NCBI GenBank assembly: GCA_028872015.1 | Contig: JAGWLO010000039.1 | Coordinates: forward strand, 1-35,549 | Direction: 5' to 3' | From: Burkholderiales bacterium | Lineage (GTDB): Bacteria > Pseudomonadota > Gammaproteobacteria > Burkholderiales > Burkholderiaceae_C | DNA: 35,549 bases | Part shown: piece by piece, positions 18,236 to 25,472 of the stretch | How positions within the stretch are numbered: position 1 is the first letter of the stretch | Layout: the number at the start of each line of letters is the position of its first letter | The notes under the pieces: generated by a model | Seen by the model: the letters and a program-made list of their open reading frames with translations, nothing else | Databases searched by the model: none | Told to the model about the DNA's origin: nothing | Made by a program: the position numbers and the translations under genes

Positions 18236-18982
18236 ATGGCATCGACCGACGCGCCAGCGCAGACCGCAGCCCGGCCGCTGGCGGTCTCGATCTGGCGCGG
18301 CAAGGCCAAAGGCGGCTTCGTCCGCTACGAGGTCCCCCGCCTGCCGAGCCAGACCGTGCTCGACGTCGTCACCCATGTCCAGCGCCACCTCGCCCCCGAC
18401 CTGAGCTACCGGTTTGCGTGCCGGGTGGGTATGTGCGGCTCCTGCGCGATGACGGTCAACGGCCTGGCGCGCTGGACCTGCCGCACCCATGTCGCCAAGG
18501 TCGCGGCCCAGGGGGCGCTGGAGATCGCGCCGCTGTCGAATCTGCCGGTGATCAAGGACCTGGTCACCGACATGAGCGGGTTCTTCGACAAGTGGGCGCG
18601 CGCCAGGGGACAGTTCAGCGGCAGCGCCACGCGCCACGAACCCTTTGCCGCGGTCGACCCCGGCAGTTCGCGGCGCCGCGCGGTGGATGCGGCCATCGAG
18701 TGCATAGGCTGCGCGGTCTGCTACGCGTCGTGCGACGTGGTGAGCTGGCGCCCCGACTACCTCGGGCCGGCGGCCCTGAACCGGGCCTGGACCCTCGTCA
18801 ACGACGAGCGCGACGTGGCGCGCGCCGAACGCCTGGCCGCGGTGTCCGGCGACGCCGGCTGCCATGCCTGTCACACCCACGCCTCGTGCACCGAACGCTG
18901 CCCCAAGGGTCTGTCGCCGACCGCGGGCATCGCCGGCCTGAAGCGGACGATCGCGCGCGAACCGGGGCCACGCCGGCCATGA
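18236..18982 (+). CDS. Fumarate-reductase/succinate-dehydrogenase-like iron-sulfur subunit
   Basis: The 248-residue protein has all three cluster motifs of SdhB/FrdB. The [2Fe-2S] ligands are Cys62, Cys67, Cys70 and Cys82. The [4Fe-4S] ligands are Cys156, Cys159, Cys162 and Cys222, and the [3Fe-4S] ligands are Cys166, Cys212 and Cys218. It would pass electrons between the flavoprotein (encoded at 21207) and the membrane quinone. The residue after Cys166 is Asp, not the Pro of the enterobacterial quinone pocket, and the following YLGPAAL resembles FrdB-type subunits more than SdhB. Its stop overlaps the next membrane gene (ATGA). Being tied to sulfolactate genes, I infer a sulfonated analogue rather than succinate as substrate of the complex. 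Confidence 0.88.
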   Translation: MASTDAPAQTAARPLAVSIWRGKAKGGFVRYEVPRLPSQTVLDVVTHVQRHLAPDLSYRFACRVGMCGSCAMTVNGLARWTCRTHVAKVAAQGALEIAPLSNLPVIKDLVTDMSGFFDKWARARGQFSGSATRHEPFAAVDPGSSRRRAVDAAIECIGCAVCYASCDVVSWRPDYLGPAALNRAWTLVNDERDVARAERLAAVSGDAGCHACHTHASCTERCPKGLSPTAGIAGLKRTIAREPGPRRP

Positions 18983-19326
18983 CCCGCGCCCGGCTGCAGG
19001 CCCGGCTCTGGTACTGGCAGCGCATCAGCGCCATGGTGCTGGCGCTGGCGGTGCTGATCCACCTGGTGATCATCATCGTCGCGGTGCGCGGCGGGCTGAC
19101 GGCCGCCGAGATCCTCGGCCGCACACGCGGCAGCTGGGCCTACGGCGGCTTCTACCTGGTCTTCGTGGGGGCCTGTGCGGTGCACGCGCCGATCGGGCTG
19201 GCGAACATCGTCGAGGAGACCTTTGGCTGGCGCGGCGCCCGGGTCGCCGGGCTGGCGGGCCTGTTCGCGCTGCTGCTGCTGGGCGCGGGGCTGCGCGCGG
19301 TGTGGGCCGTGGTGGGAACGCCCTGA
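18979..19326 (+). CDS. Membrane anchor subunit, SdhC/FrdC-like
   Basis: The 115-residue protein has three hydrophobic helices at about 17-35, 52-75 and 86-108. Helix 1 carries RISAM and His28 (LIHLVII). Helix 2 carries His69 in VHAPIGLAN, which resembles the HALIGLRN motif of quinone-reactive anchors. These histidines are candidates for heme b ligation or the quinone site. It begins inside the stop of the Fe-S subunit (ATGA) and is followed by a second anchor. The two together would hold the dehydrogenase on the cytoplasmic membrane. Confidence 0.72.
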   Translation: MTRARLQARLWYWQRISAMVLALAVLIHLVIIIVAVRGGLTAAEILGRTRGSWAYGGFYLVFVGACAVHAPIGLANIVEETFGWRGARVAGLAGLFALLLLGAGLRAVWAVVGTP

Positions 19327-19331
19327 TCGTG

Positions 19332-19685
19332 ATGCGACACAACGACATGCGCGCCCGCCGCCACGCGGCCTACTGGGCCTTCGTCGTGCACCGGCTCTCG
19401 GGGCTGGCGCTGGCCGCCTTCCTGCCGTTCCACTTCTGGGCCTTGGGCCAGGCGATACACGGCGAAGCCGCGCTCGACGGCTTCCTGCGCTTCGCCGACC
19501 GGCCGCTGTTCCACGTGGCCGAGGGCGGGCTCGTCGTGCTGCTCGCGCTGCACCTGACGGGCGGGGTGCGCCTGCTGCTGATCGAATTCGGCCCCTGGAG
19601 CGGACTGCGCAAGGACCTGATCGCCGCCACCCTCGGTGCCGGGGTGGTCGCCGGCCTGGCTTTCGCGCTCGCGCTGCTCGGGTGA
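19332..19685 (+). CDS. Second membrane anchor subunit, succinate dehydrogenase cytochrome b-like
   Basis: Starting at ATG 19332 gives 117 residues and avoids overlap with the preceding gene (ATG 19302 is in frame but lies inside it). Three helices are visible. The first carries HRLSGLALA, like the conserved HR-x-TG/SG motif of SdhC quinone sites, and His34. The second carries His74 in LALHLTGGVRLLL, like the YHLxNGIRHL heme motif. The pair of small three-helix anchors matches four-subunit SDH/FRD enzymes. It ends 32 bases before the hydratase alpha gene. Confidence 0.75.
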   Translation: MRHNDMRARRHAAYWAFVVHRLSGLALAAFLPFHFWALGQAIHGEAALDGFLRFADRPLFHVAEGGLVVLLALHLTGGVRLLLIEFGPWSGLRKDLIAATLGAGVVAGLAFALALLG

Positions 19686-19717
19686 CGACCATAGGCCATG
19701 GATCGGGGGACACGGGC

Positions 19718-20593
19718 ATGAAGATCGACCTGCAGGCCGTCGAGGACGCGGCCAAGGAGCTCTACGTGCGGGCGCTGAAGGTGCTGCCGCCGGACATCAA
19801 GCAAGGCTTCGAGCGGCTGGCCGAGGCCGAGACCGCACCGCGGGCGCAGAACCTGCTCGCGACGATGATCACCAACATCGCGGTGGCCGAGCGTACCGAC
19901 AACCTGCTGTGCCAGGACACGGGCGTGCCGATCTACAACCTGCAGATCGGCCGCGGCGTCGAGGTCGACGGGGTCGCGCTGAAGGCCGCGATCCGGCGCG
20001 GCTGCGAACGCGCGACGCGCGAGTACCCGCTGCGCTCGTCGGTCGTGCACCCGCTGACGAGGCGCAACGAGCACACGTCCTGCGGCATCGAGGTTCCGGT
20101 CATCCACGTCGACTTCGTCGCCACCGCCGATCACCTGGCGATCGAGATGATCCCCAAGGGCAGCGGCTCCGAGAACAACTCCTTCCTGAAGATGGCGATC
20201 CCGGCCGAGGGGGTCGATGCGATCAAGGCCTTCGTCGTCGACTGCGTCATCCATGCCGGTGGCAAGACCTGCCCGCCGACCATCGTCGGCGTCGGCGTGG
20301 GCGGCACCTCGGACCTGTGCATGGCGCTGGCCAAGCGCGCCGCGACGCGGCCGCTGGGCAGCGTCTGCAGCGACCCCGACGGTGCGCAGCTCGAGCAGCA
20401 GCTGTCGCGCGCGGTGAACCAGCTCGGCGTCGGCCCGCAGGGTCTGGGCGGCGACGCGACCGCGTTCGCGGTGCACATCGAGCTGGCGGCCACGCACATC
20501 ACGATGAACCCGGTGGCGGTCAACATGCAATGCCATTCGGCCCGCCGCGCGCGCGCCACCTTCGGCCCCGCCGGCGTGCGCTACGGATTCTGA
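19718..20593 (+). CDS. Class I fumarase-like hydratase, alpha subunit
   Basis: The 291-residue protein matches the N-terminal half of iron-sulfur class I fumarases and the alpha subunit of L-tartrate dehydratase. Likely [4Fe-4S] ligands are Cys65 (CQDTG), Cys122 (HTSCG) and Cys185 (KTCPPT). Also present are KGSGSENNS (148-156) and VNQLGVGPQGLGG (233-245). GGGGA at 19706-19710 precedes the ATG. Such enzymes add water reversibly across the double bond of fumarate, mesaconate or related trans-enedioates. Its place between anchor and flavoprotein genes of an SDH-like enzyme, on the sulfolactate transcript, leads me to propose 3-sulfoacrylate hydration to 3-sulfolactate. Fumarate, mesaconate or tartrate remain alternatives. 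Confidence 0.88.
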   Translation: MKIDLQAVEDAAKELYVRALKVLPPDIKQGFERLAEAETAPRAQNLLATMITNIAVAERTDNLLCQDTGVPIYNLQIGRGVEVDGVALKAAIRRGCERATREYPLRSSVVHPLTRRNEHTSCGIEVPVIHVDFVATADHLAIEMIPKGSGSENNSFLKMAIPAEGVDAIKAFVVDCVIHAGGKTCPPTIVGVGVGGTSDLCMALAKRAATRPLGSVCSDPDGAQLEQQLSRAVNQLGVGPQGLGGDATAFAVHIELAATHITMNPVAVNMQCHSARRARATFGPAGVRYGF

Positions 20594-20595
20594 CC

Positions 20596-21210
20596 ATGGC
20601 CCACCACGAACTCGAGATGCCGGTCACCGAGGCCCAGGCCCGCGCGCTGCGCGTCAACGACACCGTGACGCTGCAGCGCCGCCTGTTCGGGATCCGCGAC
20701 GCCACGCAGATCCACCTGTTCGACCGCGGCCGCACGACGCGCCTGGACCTGCGCGGCCACGCGGTGATCCACACCGCGCCGAACGTGCGCAAGGTGGACG
20801 CGAGCGCCGAGCACCCGGCCGGCTACGCACCGGTGTGCATCGGGACGACGACCTCCGACCGCATGGAGCGCTACACGCGGCCGCTGATGGAGCGGCACGG
20901 CGTGCGCCTGGTCATCGGCAAGGGCGGATTGCGCGAGGCGTCGGAGCAGGCCTTCGCCGACCTCGGGGGCGCCTATCTCGCCATCGTCGGCGGCACCGCG
21001 GCGCTCGAGACGACCTGGATCGAGCAGATCGAGGACGTGGACCTGGACGACCTCCACCCCGAGTCCTTGTGGCAGTTCCGCATCCGCGATTTCGGCCCGC
21101 TGCTGGTGGCGATGGACAGCCACGGCGGCAGCCTCTACCGCGAGGTGAAGCAGGCCGTCGACGCGCGCCGCGCCGCGGCGCTGGCGGGGCTGGGGCTCGC
21201 GCCGCGATGA
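20596..21210 (+). CDS. Class I fumarase-like hydratase, beta subunit
   Basis: The 204-residue partner starts two bases after the alpha stop. It has the beta-subunit marks: an N-terminal GHAVIHTAPN loop (about 55-64), the CIGTTTSDRM motif (75-84) that binds substrate carboxylate, GKGG (about 113-116), and a C-terminal swivel domain. Together the two chains equal one E. coli FumA-type polypeptide split at the usual point. Its stop overlaps the flavoprotein start (ATGA). The substrate-binding loop reads TTTS where many relatives have PTTS, which may or may not reflect a changed substrate. Confidence 0.86.
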   Translation: MAHHELEMPVTEAQARALRVNDTVTLQRRLFGIRDATQIHLFDRGRTTRLDLRGHAVIHTAPNVRKVDASAEHPAGYAPVCIGTTTSDRMERYTRPLMERHGVRLVIGKGGLREASEQAFADLGGAYLAIVGGTAALETTWIEQIEDVDLDDLHPESLWQFRIRDFGPLLVAMDSHGGSLYREVKQAVDARRAAALAGLGLAPR

Positions 21211-22928
21211 GCGCCGCCCGCATCGAACGCGTCGAGACCGACATCCTGATCCTGGGTGCCGGTGGCGCCGGGCTGTTCGCCGCCCTGCACGCGCACCAGG
21301 CCGATCCTTCGCTGTCGATCACGATCGCCGTCAAGGGGCTGCTCGGCAAGTGCGGCTGCACGCGCATGGTCCAGGGCGGCTACAACGTCGCGCTCGCTGC
21401 AGGCGACTCGGTCGAGCGCCACTTCATGGACACCATCGAGGGCAGCAAGTGGCTGGCGCACCAGGAGCTGGCCTGGACGCTGGTGACGAAGGCGGTCGAG
21501 CGCATCCACGAACTCGAGAACGAGCTCGGCTGCTTCTTCGACCGCAACCCCGACGGCACGGTGCACCAGAAGGCCTTCGCCGGGCAGACCTTCGACCGCA
21601 CGGTGCACAAGGGCGACCTGACCGGCATCGAGATCATCAACCGGCTCGCTGAGCAGGTCTGGGCGCGCGGCATCCACCGGCTCGAGGAGCACCGCGCCAT
21701 CGAGCTCGTCAAGTCCGCGGATGGCAGCGCGCTCGCCGGCGCGCTGATGATCGACATGCGCAGCGGCGGCTATGTCTTCGTGCGCGCCAGGGCGGTGCTG
21801 CTGGCCACCGGCGGCGGGCCGACGATGTACAAGTTCCATACCCCGTCCGGCGACAAGAGCTGCGACGGGCTGGCGATGGCGCTGCGCGCCGGGTTGCCGC
21901 TGCGCGACATGGAGATGGTGCAGTTCCACCCCACCGGGCTGCTCGCCGGCACCCAGACCCGGATGACCGGCACCGTGCTCGAGGAAGGGCTGCGCGGCGC
22001 CGGCGGCTGGCTGCTCAACGGCCGGGGCGAGCGCTTCATGGCGCGCTACGACCCGCGCGCCGAGCGCGCCACGCGCGACATCGTCTCGCGCAGCATCTAC
22101 GCCGAGATGCGCGCGGGTCGTACCTCGCCCAACGGGGGCGTCTACATCGAGATGGCGCACCTGGGGCCGGACCAGGTGCGGCGTCAATTCAAGGGCATGG
22201 TCGAGCGCTGCGCCGATTGCGGCTTCGACCTGGCCGCCGGCCGCGTCGAGGTCGTGCCCACGGCGCACTACATGATGGGCGGCCTGGTGTTCGAACCCGA
22301 CTGCCGCACCGAGCTGCCGGGCCTGTTCGCGGCCGGCGAAGACACCGGCGGCGTGCACGGCGCCAACCGCCTGGGCGGCAACGGCGTGGCCAACTCCACG
22401 GTGTTCGGCGGCATCGCCGGCGAGACGATGGCGGCCTGGGTGCGCCGGCATCCCGAAGCGCGCACGCCGGACGAGGCCGTCATCGCTGCCAGCGTGGCGT
22501 GTCACGAGGCGCCCTTCGGTCGGCCTGCGGGGGACCTGGGCGCGATACGCGATGCGCTCTCGGCGTGCATGTGGGACGAGGTCGGCATCCTGCGCACGGC
22601 GCAGGGCCTGGATCGTGCGCTGCAGACGCTGGACCAACTCGACGCGCAGCTCCAGCGCACCGGCGTCGCCGACAGCGATCGCAGCTACAACCTGAGCTGG
22701 CACGACTGGCTCAACCTGCGCAGCCTGATTGCGGTGAGCCGCGTCATCGCGCTGGCCGCGCGCGCCCGCGAGGACTCGCGCGGCGCGCACTTTCGCGAGG
22801 ACTTTCCGGCTGCCGGTGAGCTGGCTGCCTCGACCTACACCGTGGTGCGCGAGGGCGGCGGACGGCTCGGCCTCACGCGCGAGCCGGTGGCCTACACGCG
22901 CGTTCGACCGGGCCAGACCCTGGCCTAG
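21207..22928 (+). CDS. SdhA/FrdA-like flavoprotein with the FAD-attachment His replaced
   Basis: The 573-residue protein has the FAD dinucleotide motif GAGGAG at 17-22. The four substrate-pocket residues of fumarate reductase/succinate dehydrogenase are conserved: His241 (FHPTG), Arg290 (RDIVSRSI, the proton donor), His354 (AHYMMGG) and Arg388 (HGANRLGGN). The histidine that holds FAD covalently in SdhA/FrdA (S-H-T before QGG) aligns with Cys51, so flavin is probably noncovalent or held by an unusual cysteinyl bond. The dicarboxylate pocket suggests a substrate with two anionic ends, for which 3-sulfopropionate/3-sulfoacrylate fits the context. Length is normal for FrdA. It is the last gene of the 15-kb run, ending 13 bases from a convergent gene. 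Confidence 0.9.
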   Translation: MSAARIERVETDILILGAGGAGLFAALHAHQADPSLSITIAVKGLLGKCGCTRMVQGGYNVALAAGDSVERHFMDTIEGSKWLAHQELAWTLVTKAVERIHELENELGCFFDRNPDGTVHQKAFAGQTFDRTVHKGDLTGIEIINRLAEQVWARGIHRLEEHRAIELVKSADGSALAGALMIDMRSGGYVFVRARAVLLATGGGPTMYKFHTPSGDKSCDGLAMALRAGLPLRDMEMVQFHPTGLLAGTQTRMTGTVLEEGLRGAGGWLLNGRGERFMARYDPRAERATRDIVSRSIYAEMRAGRTSPNGGVYIEMAHLGPDQVRRQFKGMVERCADCGFDLAAGRVEVVPTAHYMMGGLVFEPDCRTELPGLFAAGEDTGGVHGANRLGGNGVANSTVFGGIAGETMAAWVRRHPEARTPDEAVIAASVACHEAPFGRPAGDLGAIRDALSACMWDEVGILRTAQGLDRALQTLDQLDAQLQRTGVADSDRSYNLSWHDWLNLRSLIAVSRVIALAARAREDSRGAHFREDFPAAGELAASTYTVVREGGGRLGLTREPVAYTRVRPGQTLA

Positions 22929-22941
22929 CGAGGGCGCGCGC

Positions 22942-23685
22942 CTAGCCGTGCAGGGCGCGCACGATCAGGCCGGTGCCGCCCACGATGAACAGACCCCAGA
23001 GGGCCTGGGCGACGCGCTGCGCCGGCAGACGGCGGTGCAGGTGGCTGCCGGCGTACAGGCCGAGCATGGCGCAGGGCAGCAGCCAGGCCGCCAGGTGCAG
23101 GGCGTCACCCTGCGCGTAGAGGCCGGCACTCGTGAACAGCACCAGGCGGATCACCGCACTCATCAGGATGAAGCTGCCGATGCTGGCGCGCAGGGCGCGC
23201 TTGTCGGCGATGCGCCGCGCGAGGTAGATCGTGTAGATCGGGCCACCGGTGCCGTACAGCGCGGTGAAGACACCGCCCAGCGCCCCGAGCGGTGCTGCCC
23301 AGGCGGCGCCGATGGATCGGCCGCTGGCGGGCACGAGCAGGCTCCAGCCGGCGTAGCCGAGCACGAAGAGCCCCAGCGTCAGCAGCAGCCAGCGCTCGGG
23401 TGCATGGACGAGTGCCGTCACGCCCAGCAGCATGCCGACCAGCATGAAGGGCAGCAGGCGCAGAAGCTCACGCCGCTCGACGTCGCCCCGGTTGAGCCAG
23501 GCCAGCGCGCTGCCGGCGCAGAGGTCGAAGACCAGCATCATCGGCACCGCCACGCGCAGGGCGATGAACTGCGCGAGCAGCGGCATGGCCATGATCGAGG
23601 CGCCGAAGCCGGTCAACCCGAACACCGTGTACGCGCCGGTGACGATCGCGCCCACCGCCAGCGTCGTCTGCAGCGAGACGCTCAT
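22942..23685 (-). CDS. TauE/SafE-family sulfite/anion exporter
   Basis: Starting at ATG 23685 (MSVSLQTT) gives 247 residues; the longer frame adds an unlikely Arg-rich leader. There are about eight hydrophobic helices. Two related halves are visible: GLTGFGASIMAMPLL near residues 24-38 and GALGGVFTALYGTGGPIY around 135-152. The glycine-rich GxGG/GTGGP patterns define the TauE/SafE family. Members export sulfite or sulfoacetate, or handle other sulfur anions. SuyAB releases one sulfite per sulfolactate and no sulfite dehydrogenase is in the window, so export of sulfite from the cytoplasm is the likely task. It is the last gene of the minus-strand ABC operon, convergent with the dehydrogenase module. 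Confidence 0.85.
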   Translation of the reverse strand: MSVSLQTTLAVGAIVTGAYTVFGLTGFGASIMAMPLLAQFIALRVAVPMMLVFDLCAGSALAWLNRGDVERRELLRLLPFMLVGMLLGVTALVHAPERWLLLTLGLFVLGYAGWSLLVPASGRSIGAAWAAPLGALGGVFTALYGTGGPIYTIYLARRIADKRALRASIGSFILMSAVIRLVLFTSAGLYAQGDALHLAAWLLPCAMLGLYAGSHLHRRLPAQRVAQALWGLFIVGGTGLIVRALHG

Positions 23686-23734
23686 CGGCGCGCCGCACCG
23701 GCGTCGCCCGGCCACTGCACCGGGGAAAACCGGC

Positions 23735-24613
23735 TCAGACCTGCATGCCCCACTTGCGCACGGTGTGGTTTTCGAGCGTGCGGAACACCAGGTTCTCGAC
23801 CGCCAGGCCGATCAGGATGACGGTGAGCAGGCCTGCGAAGACGTTGGGAATGTCGAGCTCGTTCTTGTTCTCGTAGATGTACCAGCCCAGGCCGCCCGAG
23901 CCCGAGCTCACGCCGAACACCAGCTCGGACGCGATCAGCGTGCGCCAGGCGAAGGCCCAGCCGATCTTCAGGCCGGTGAGGATGCTGGGGAAGGCCGCCG
24001 GGATCAGGATCCTCGTGACATAGGCGAACCCGGACAGGCCGTAGTTCCGGCCGACCATGCGCTGCGTCTGCGATACCGCGAGAAAGCCGGAATGGGTGTT
24101 CAGCGCCACCGCCCAGAGCACCGAGTGGACCAGCACGAACACCAGGCTGCCATTGCCCAGGCCGAACCAGATCAGCGCGATCGGCAGCAGGGCGATCGCC
24201 GGCAGCGGGTTGAACATCGCCGTCACCGTTTCCAGGAAATCGGTGCCGATGCGCGACGCGATGCCCACCGCCGTGAACACCCCGGCGAGCAGGATGCCGA
24301 TGCCGTAGCCCATGAGCAGCACCTTGAGCGAGGACCCGATCCGGCTCAACAGCGCGCCGCCGGTCAGGCCCTGGTACAGGGCCTTGAGCGTGGCCAGGAA
24401 GGTCGGGAACAGCAACTCGTTGTTCAGCGTGCGCGCACCGATCTCCCAGATCACCGCCAGCAGCACCAGGATCAGGCCCTTGCGCACGATGGCGTTGTCG
24501 AACATGCGCTCGGTGCGGGACAGCGGCTTCTGCACGACGCCGAAGGCCGAGGCGGCCACCGGCTCGCGGGTCAGGTCGGGACGCGAGACGAGCACGGCGT
24601 CCTTGCTAGACAT
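23735..24613 (-). CDS. ABC importer permease, SsuC/TauC-like (second system)
   Basis: The 292-residue permease starts at ATG 24613 (MSSKDAVLVSRPD), overlapping the ATPase stop by eight bases. An upstream extension of the frame is Arg/Ser-rich and unlikely. A polar leader of about 45 residues precedes six hydrophobic segments. The cytoplasmic loop reads QRMVGRNYGLSGFAYVTRIL followed by IPAAFPSI, in the place of the EAA motif but with the Glu-Ala-Ala core changed to RMVGRNYG. Only one permease is encoded here, so the channel is probably a homodimer, unlike the first importer. Confidence 0.88.
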   Translation of the reverse strand: MSSKDAVLVSRPDLTREPVAASAFGVVQKPLSRTERMFDNAIVRKGLILVLLAVIWEIGARTLNNELLFPTFLATLKALYQGLTGGALLSRIGSSLKVLLMGYGIGILLAGVFTAVGIASRIGTDFLETVTAMFNPLPAIALLPIALIWFGLGNGSLVFVLVHSVLWAVALNTHSGFLAVSQTQRMVGRNYGLSGFAYVTRILIPAAFPSILTGLKIGWAFAWRTLIASELVFGVSSGSGGLGWYIYENKNELDIPNVFAGLLTVILIGLAVENLVFRTLENHTVRKWGMQV

Positions 24614-25430
24614 TCTGGATCTCCGGCGCCTCGACCTGGTCGGCGAAGAGCATGTCGTTGATGCGCGCCTCGAGGGCCTTGGCGGCCTGCGCATCGCTGC
24701 TGTCGCGCGCCACGCTGTTCAGCTCGGCCTTGACCTGCCCCGGGTGGGGCGAGAGCAGCAGGATGCGGCTGCCGCACTTGATGGCCTCGGGGATCGAGTG
24801 CGTGACGAACAGCACCGTGAAGTGGGTGTCGTCCCAGAGCTGGAGCAACTCGTCCTGCATCTTGCGACGGGTCAGCGCATCGAGCGCGGCATAGGGCTCG
24901 TCCATCAGCAGCACGTCGGGCTCCATCGCCATGCCGCGCGCGATCGCCACGCGCTGCTTCATGCCGCCGGACAGCATGTGCGGGTAGTGATCGGCAAACT
25001 TGCCGAGGTTGACCATCTCGATGTACTGCGTCGCGCGCTCGGCCGCTGCCCGGCCCTTGAGCTTGCCCGTGGACAGCAGCGGGAACATGACGTTCTCCCT
25101 CACCGTCTTCCAGGGCAGGAGCTGGTCGAACTCCTGGAACACCATCATGCGGTCCGGGCCGGGGCGGGCGACCGGCACGCCCTTGAGGCGGATGTCACCC
25201 TCGATCGGCGTCAGGTAGCCGCCGACCGCCTTGAGCAGGGTCGACTTGCCGCAGCCCGAGGGCCCGAGCAGCACGTAGCGGTCGGACTTGAAGACCTGGA
25301 AGTCGACCCGGTAGGTCGCGGTGACCAGGTGGTCCTTGGTCTTGTATTGCAGCGTGACGCCGCGCACGTCCAGCAGGGGCGTCGCCGGCGGCGGCTGCGG
25401 TGACGGCCCCGAGGGCAGCGGCTTGTGCAT
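24606..25430 (-). CDS. ABC importer ATPase, SsuB/TauB-like (second system)
   Basis: The 274-residue ATPase has Walker A GPSGCGKST at 56-64, the Q-loop in VFQEFDQLLPW near 98-108, signature LSGGM at 153-157, Walker B with Asp177/Glu178 (LLMDEPY) and switch His211. A Pro-rich N-terminal leader of about 18 residues precedes the first strand. The DQLLPWKT segment is characteristic of nitrate/sulfonate-type ATPases. It overlaps the permease gene by eight bases and follows the binding-protein gene after 42 bases. Confidence 0.92.
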   Translation of the reverse strand: MHKPLPSGPSPQPPPATPLLDVRGVTLQYKTKDHLVTATYRVDFQVFKSDRYVLLGPSGCGKSTLLKAVGGYLTPIEGDIRLKGVPVARPGPDRMMVFQEFDQLLPWKTVRENVMFPLLSTGKLKGRAAAERATQYIEMVNLGKFADHYPHMLSGGMKQRVAIARGMAMEPDVLLMDEPYAALDALTRRKMQDELLQLWDDTHFTVLFVTHSIPEAIKCGSRILLLSPHPGQVKAELNSVARDSSDAQAAKALEARINDMLFADQVEAPEIQNV

Positions 25431-25472
25431 GCGGCCGGCGAGCGTGCGGCGAGCGACGTTCCGCGGTCGGAA

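Noticed and set aside
18236..22928. Ordinary TCA-cycle succinate dehydrogenase and fumarase
   Set aside because: Gene order (B, anchors, hydratase alpha, beta, then A) is not the housekeeping sdhCDAB order, the FAD-attachment His is missing, and the genes are on the sulfolactate transcript. Kept as a formal alternative only.
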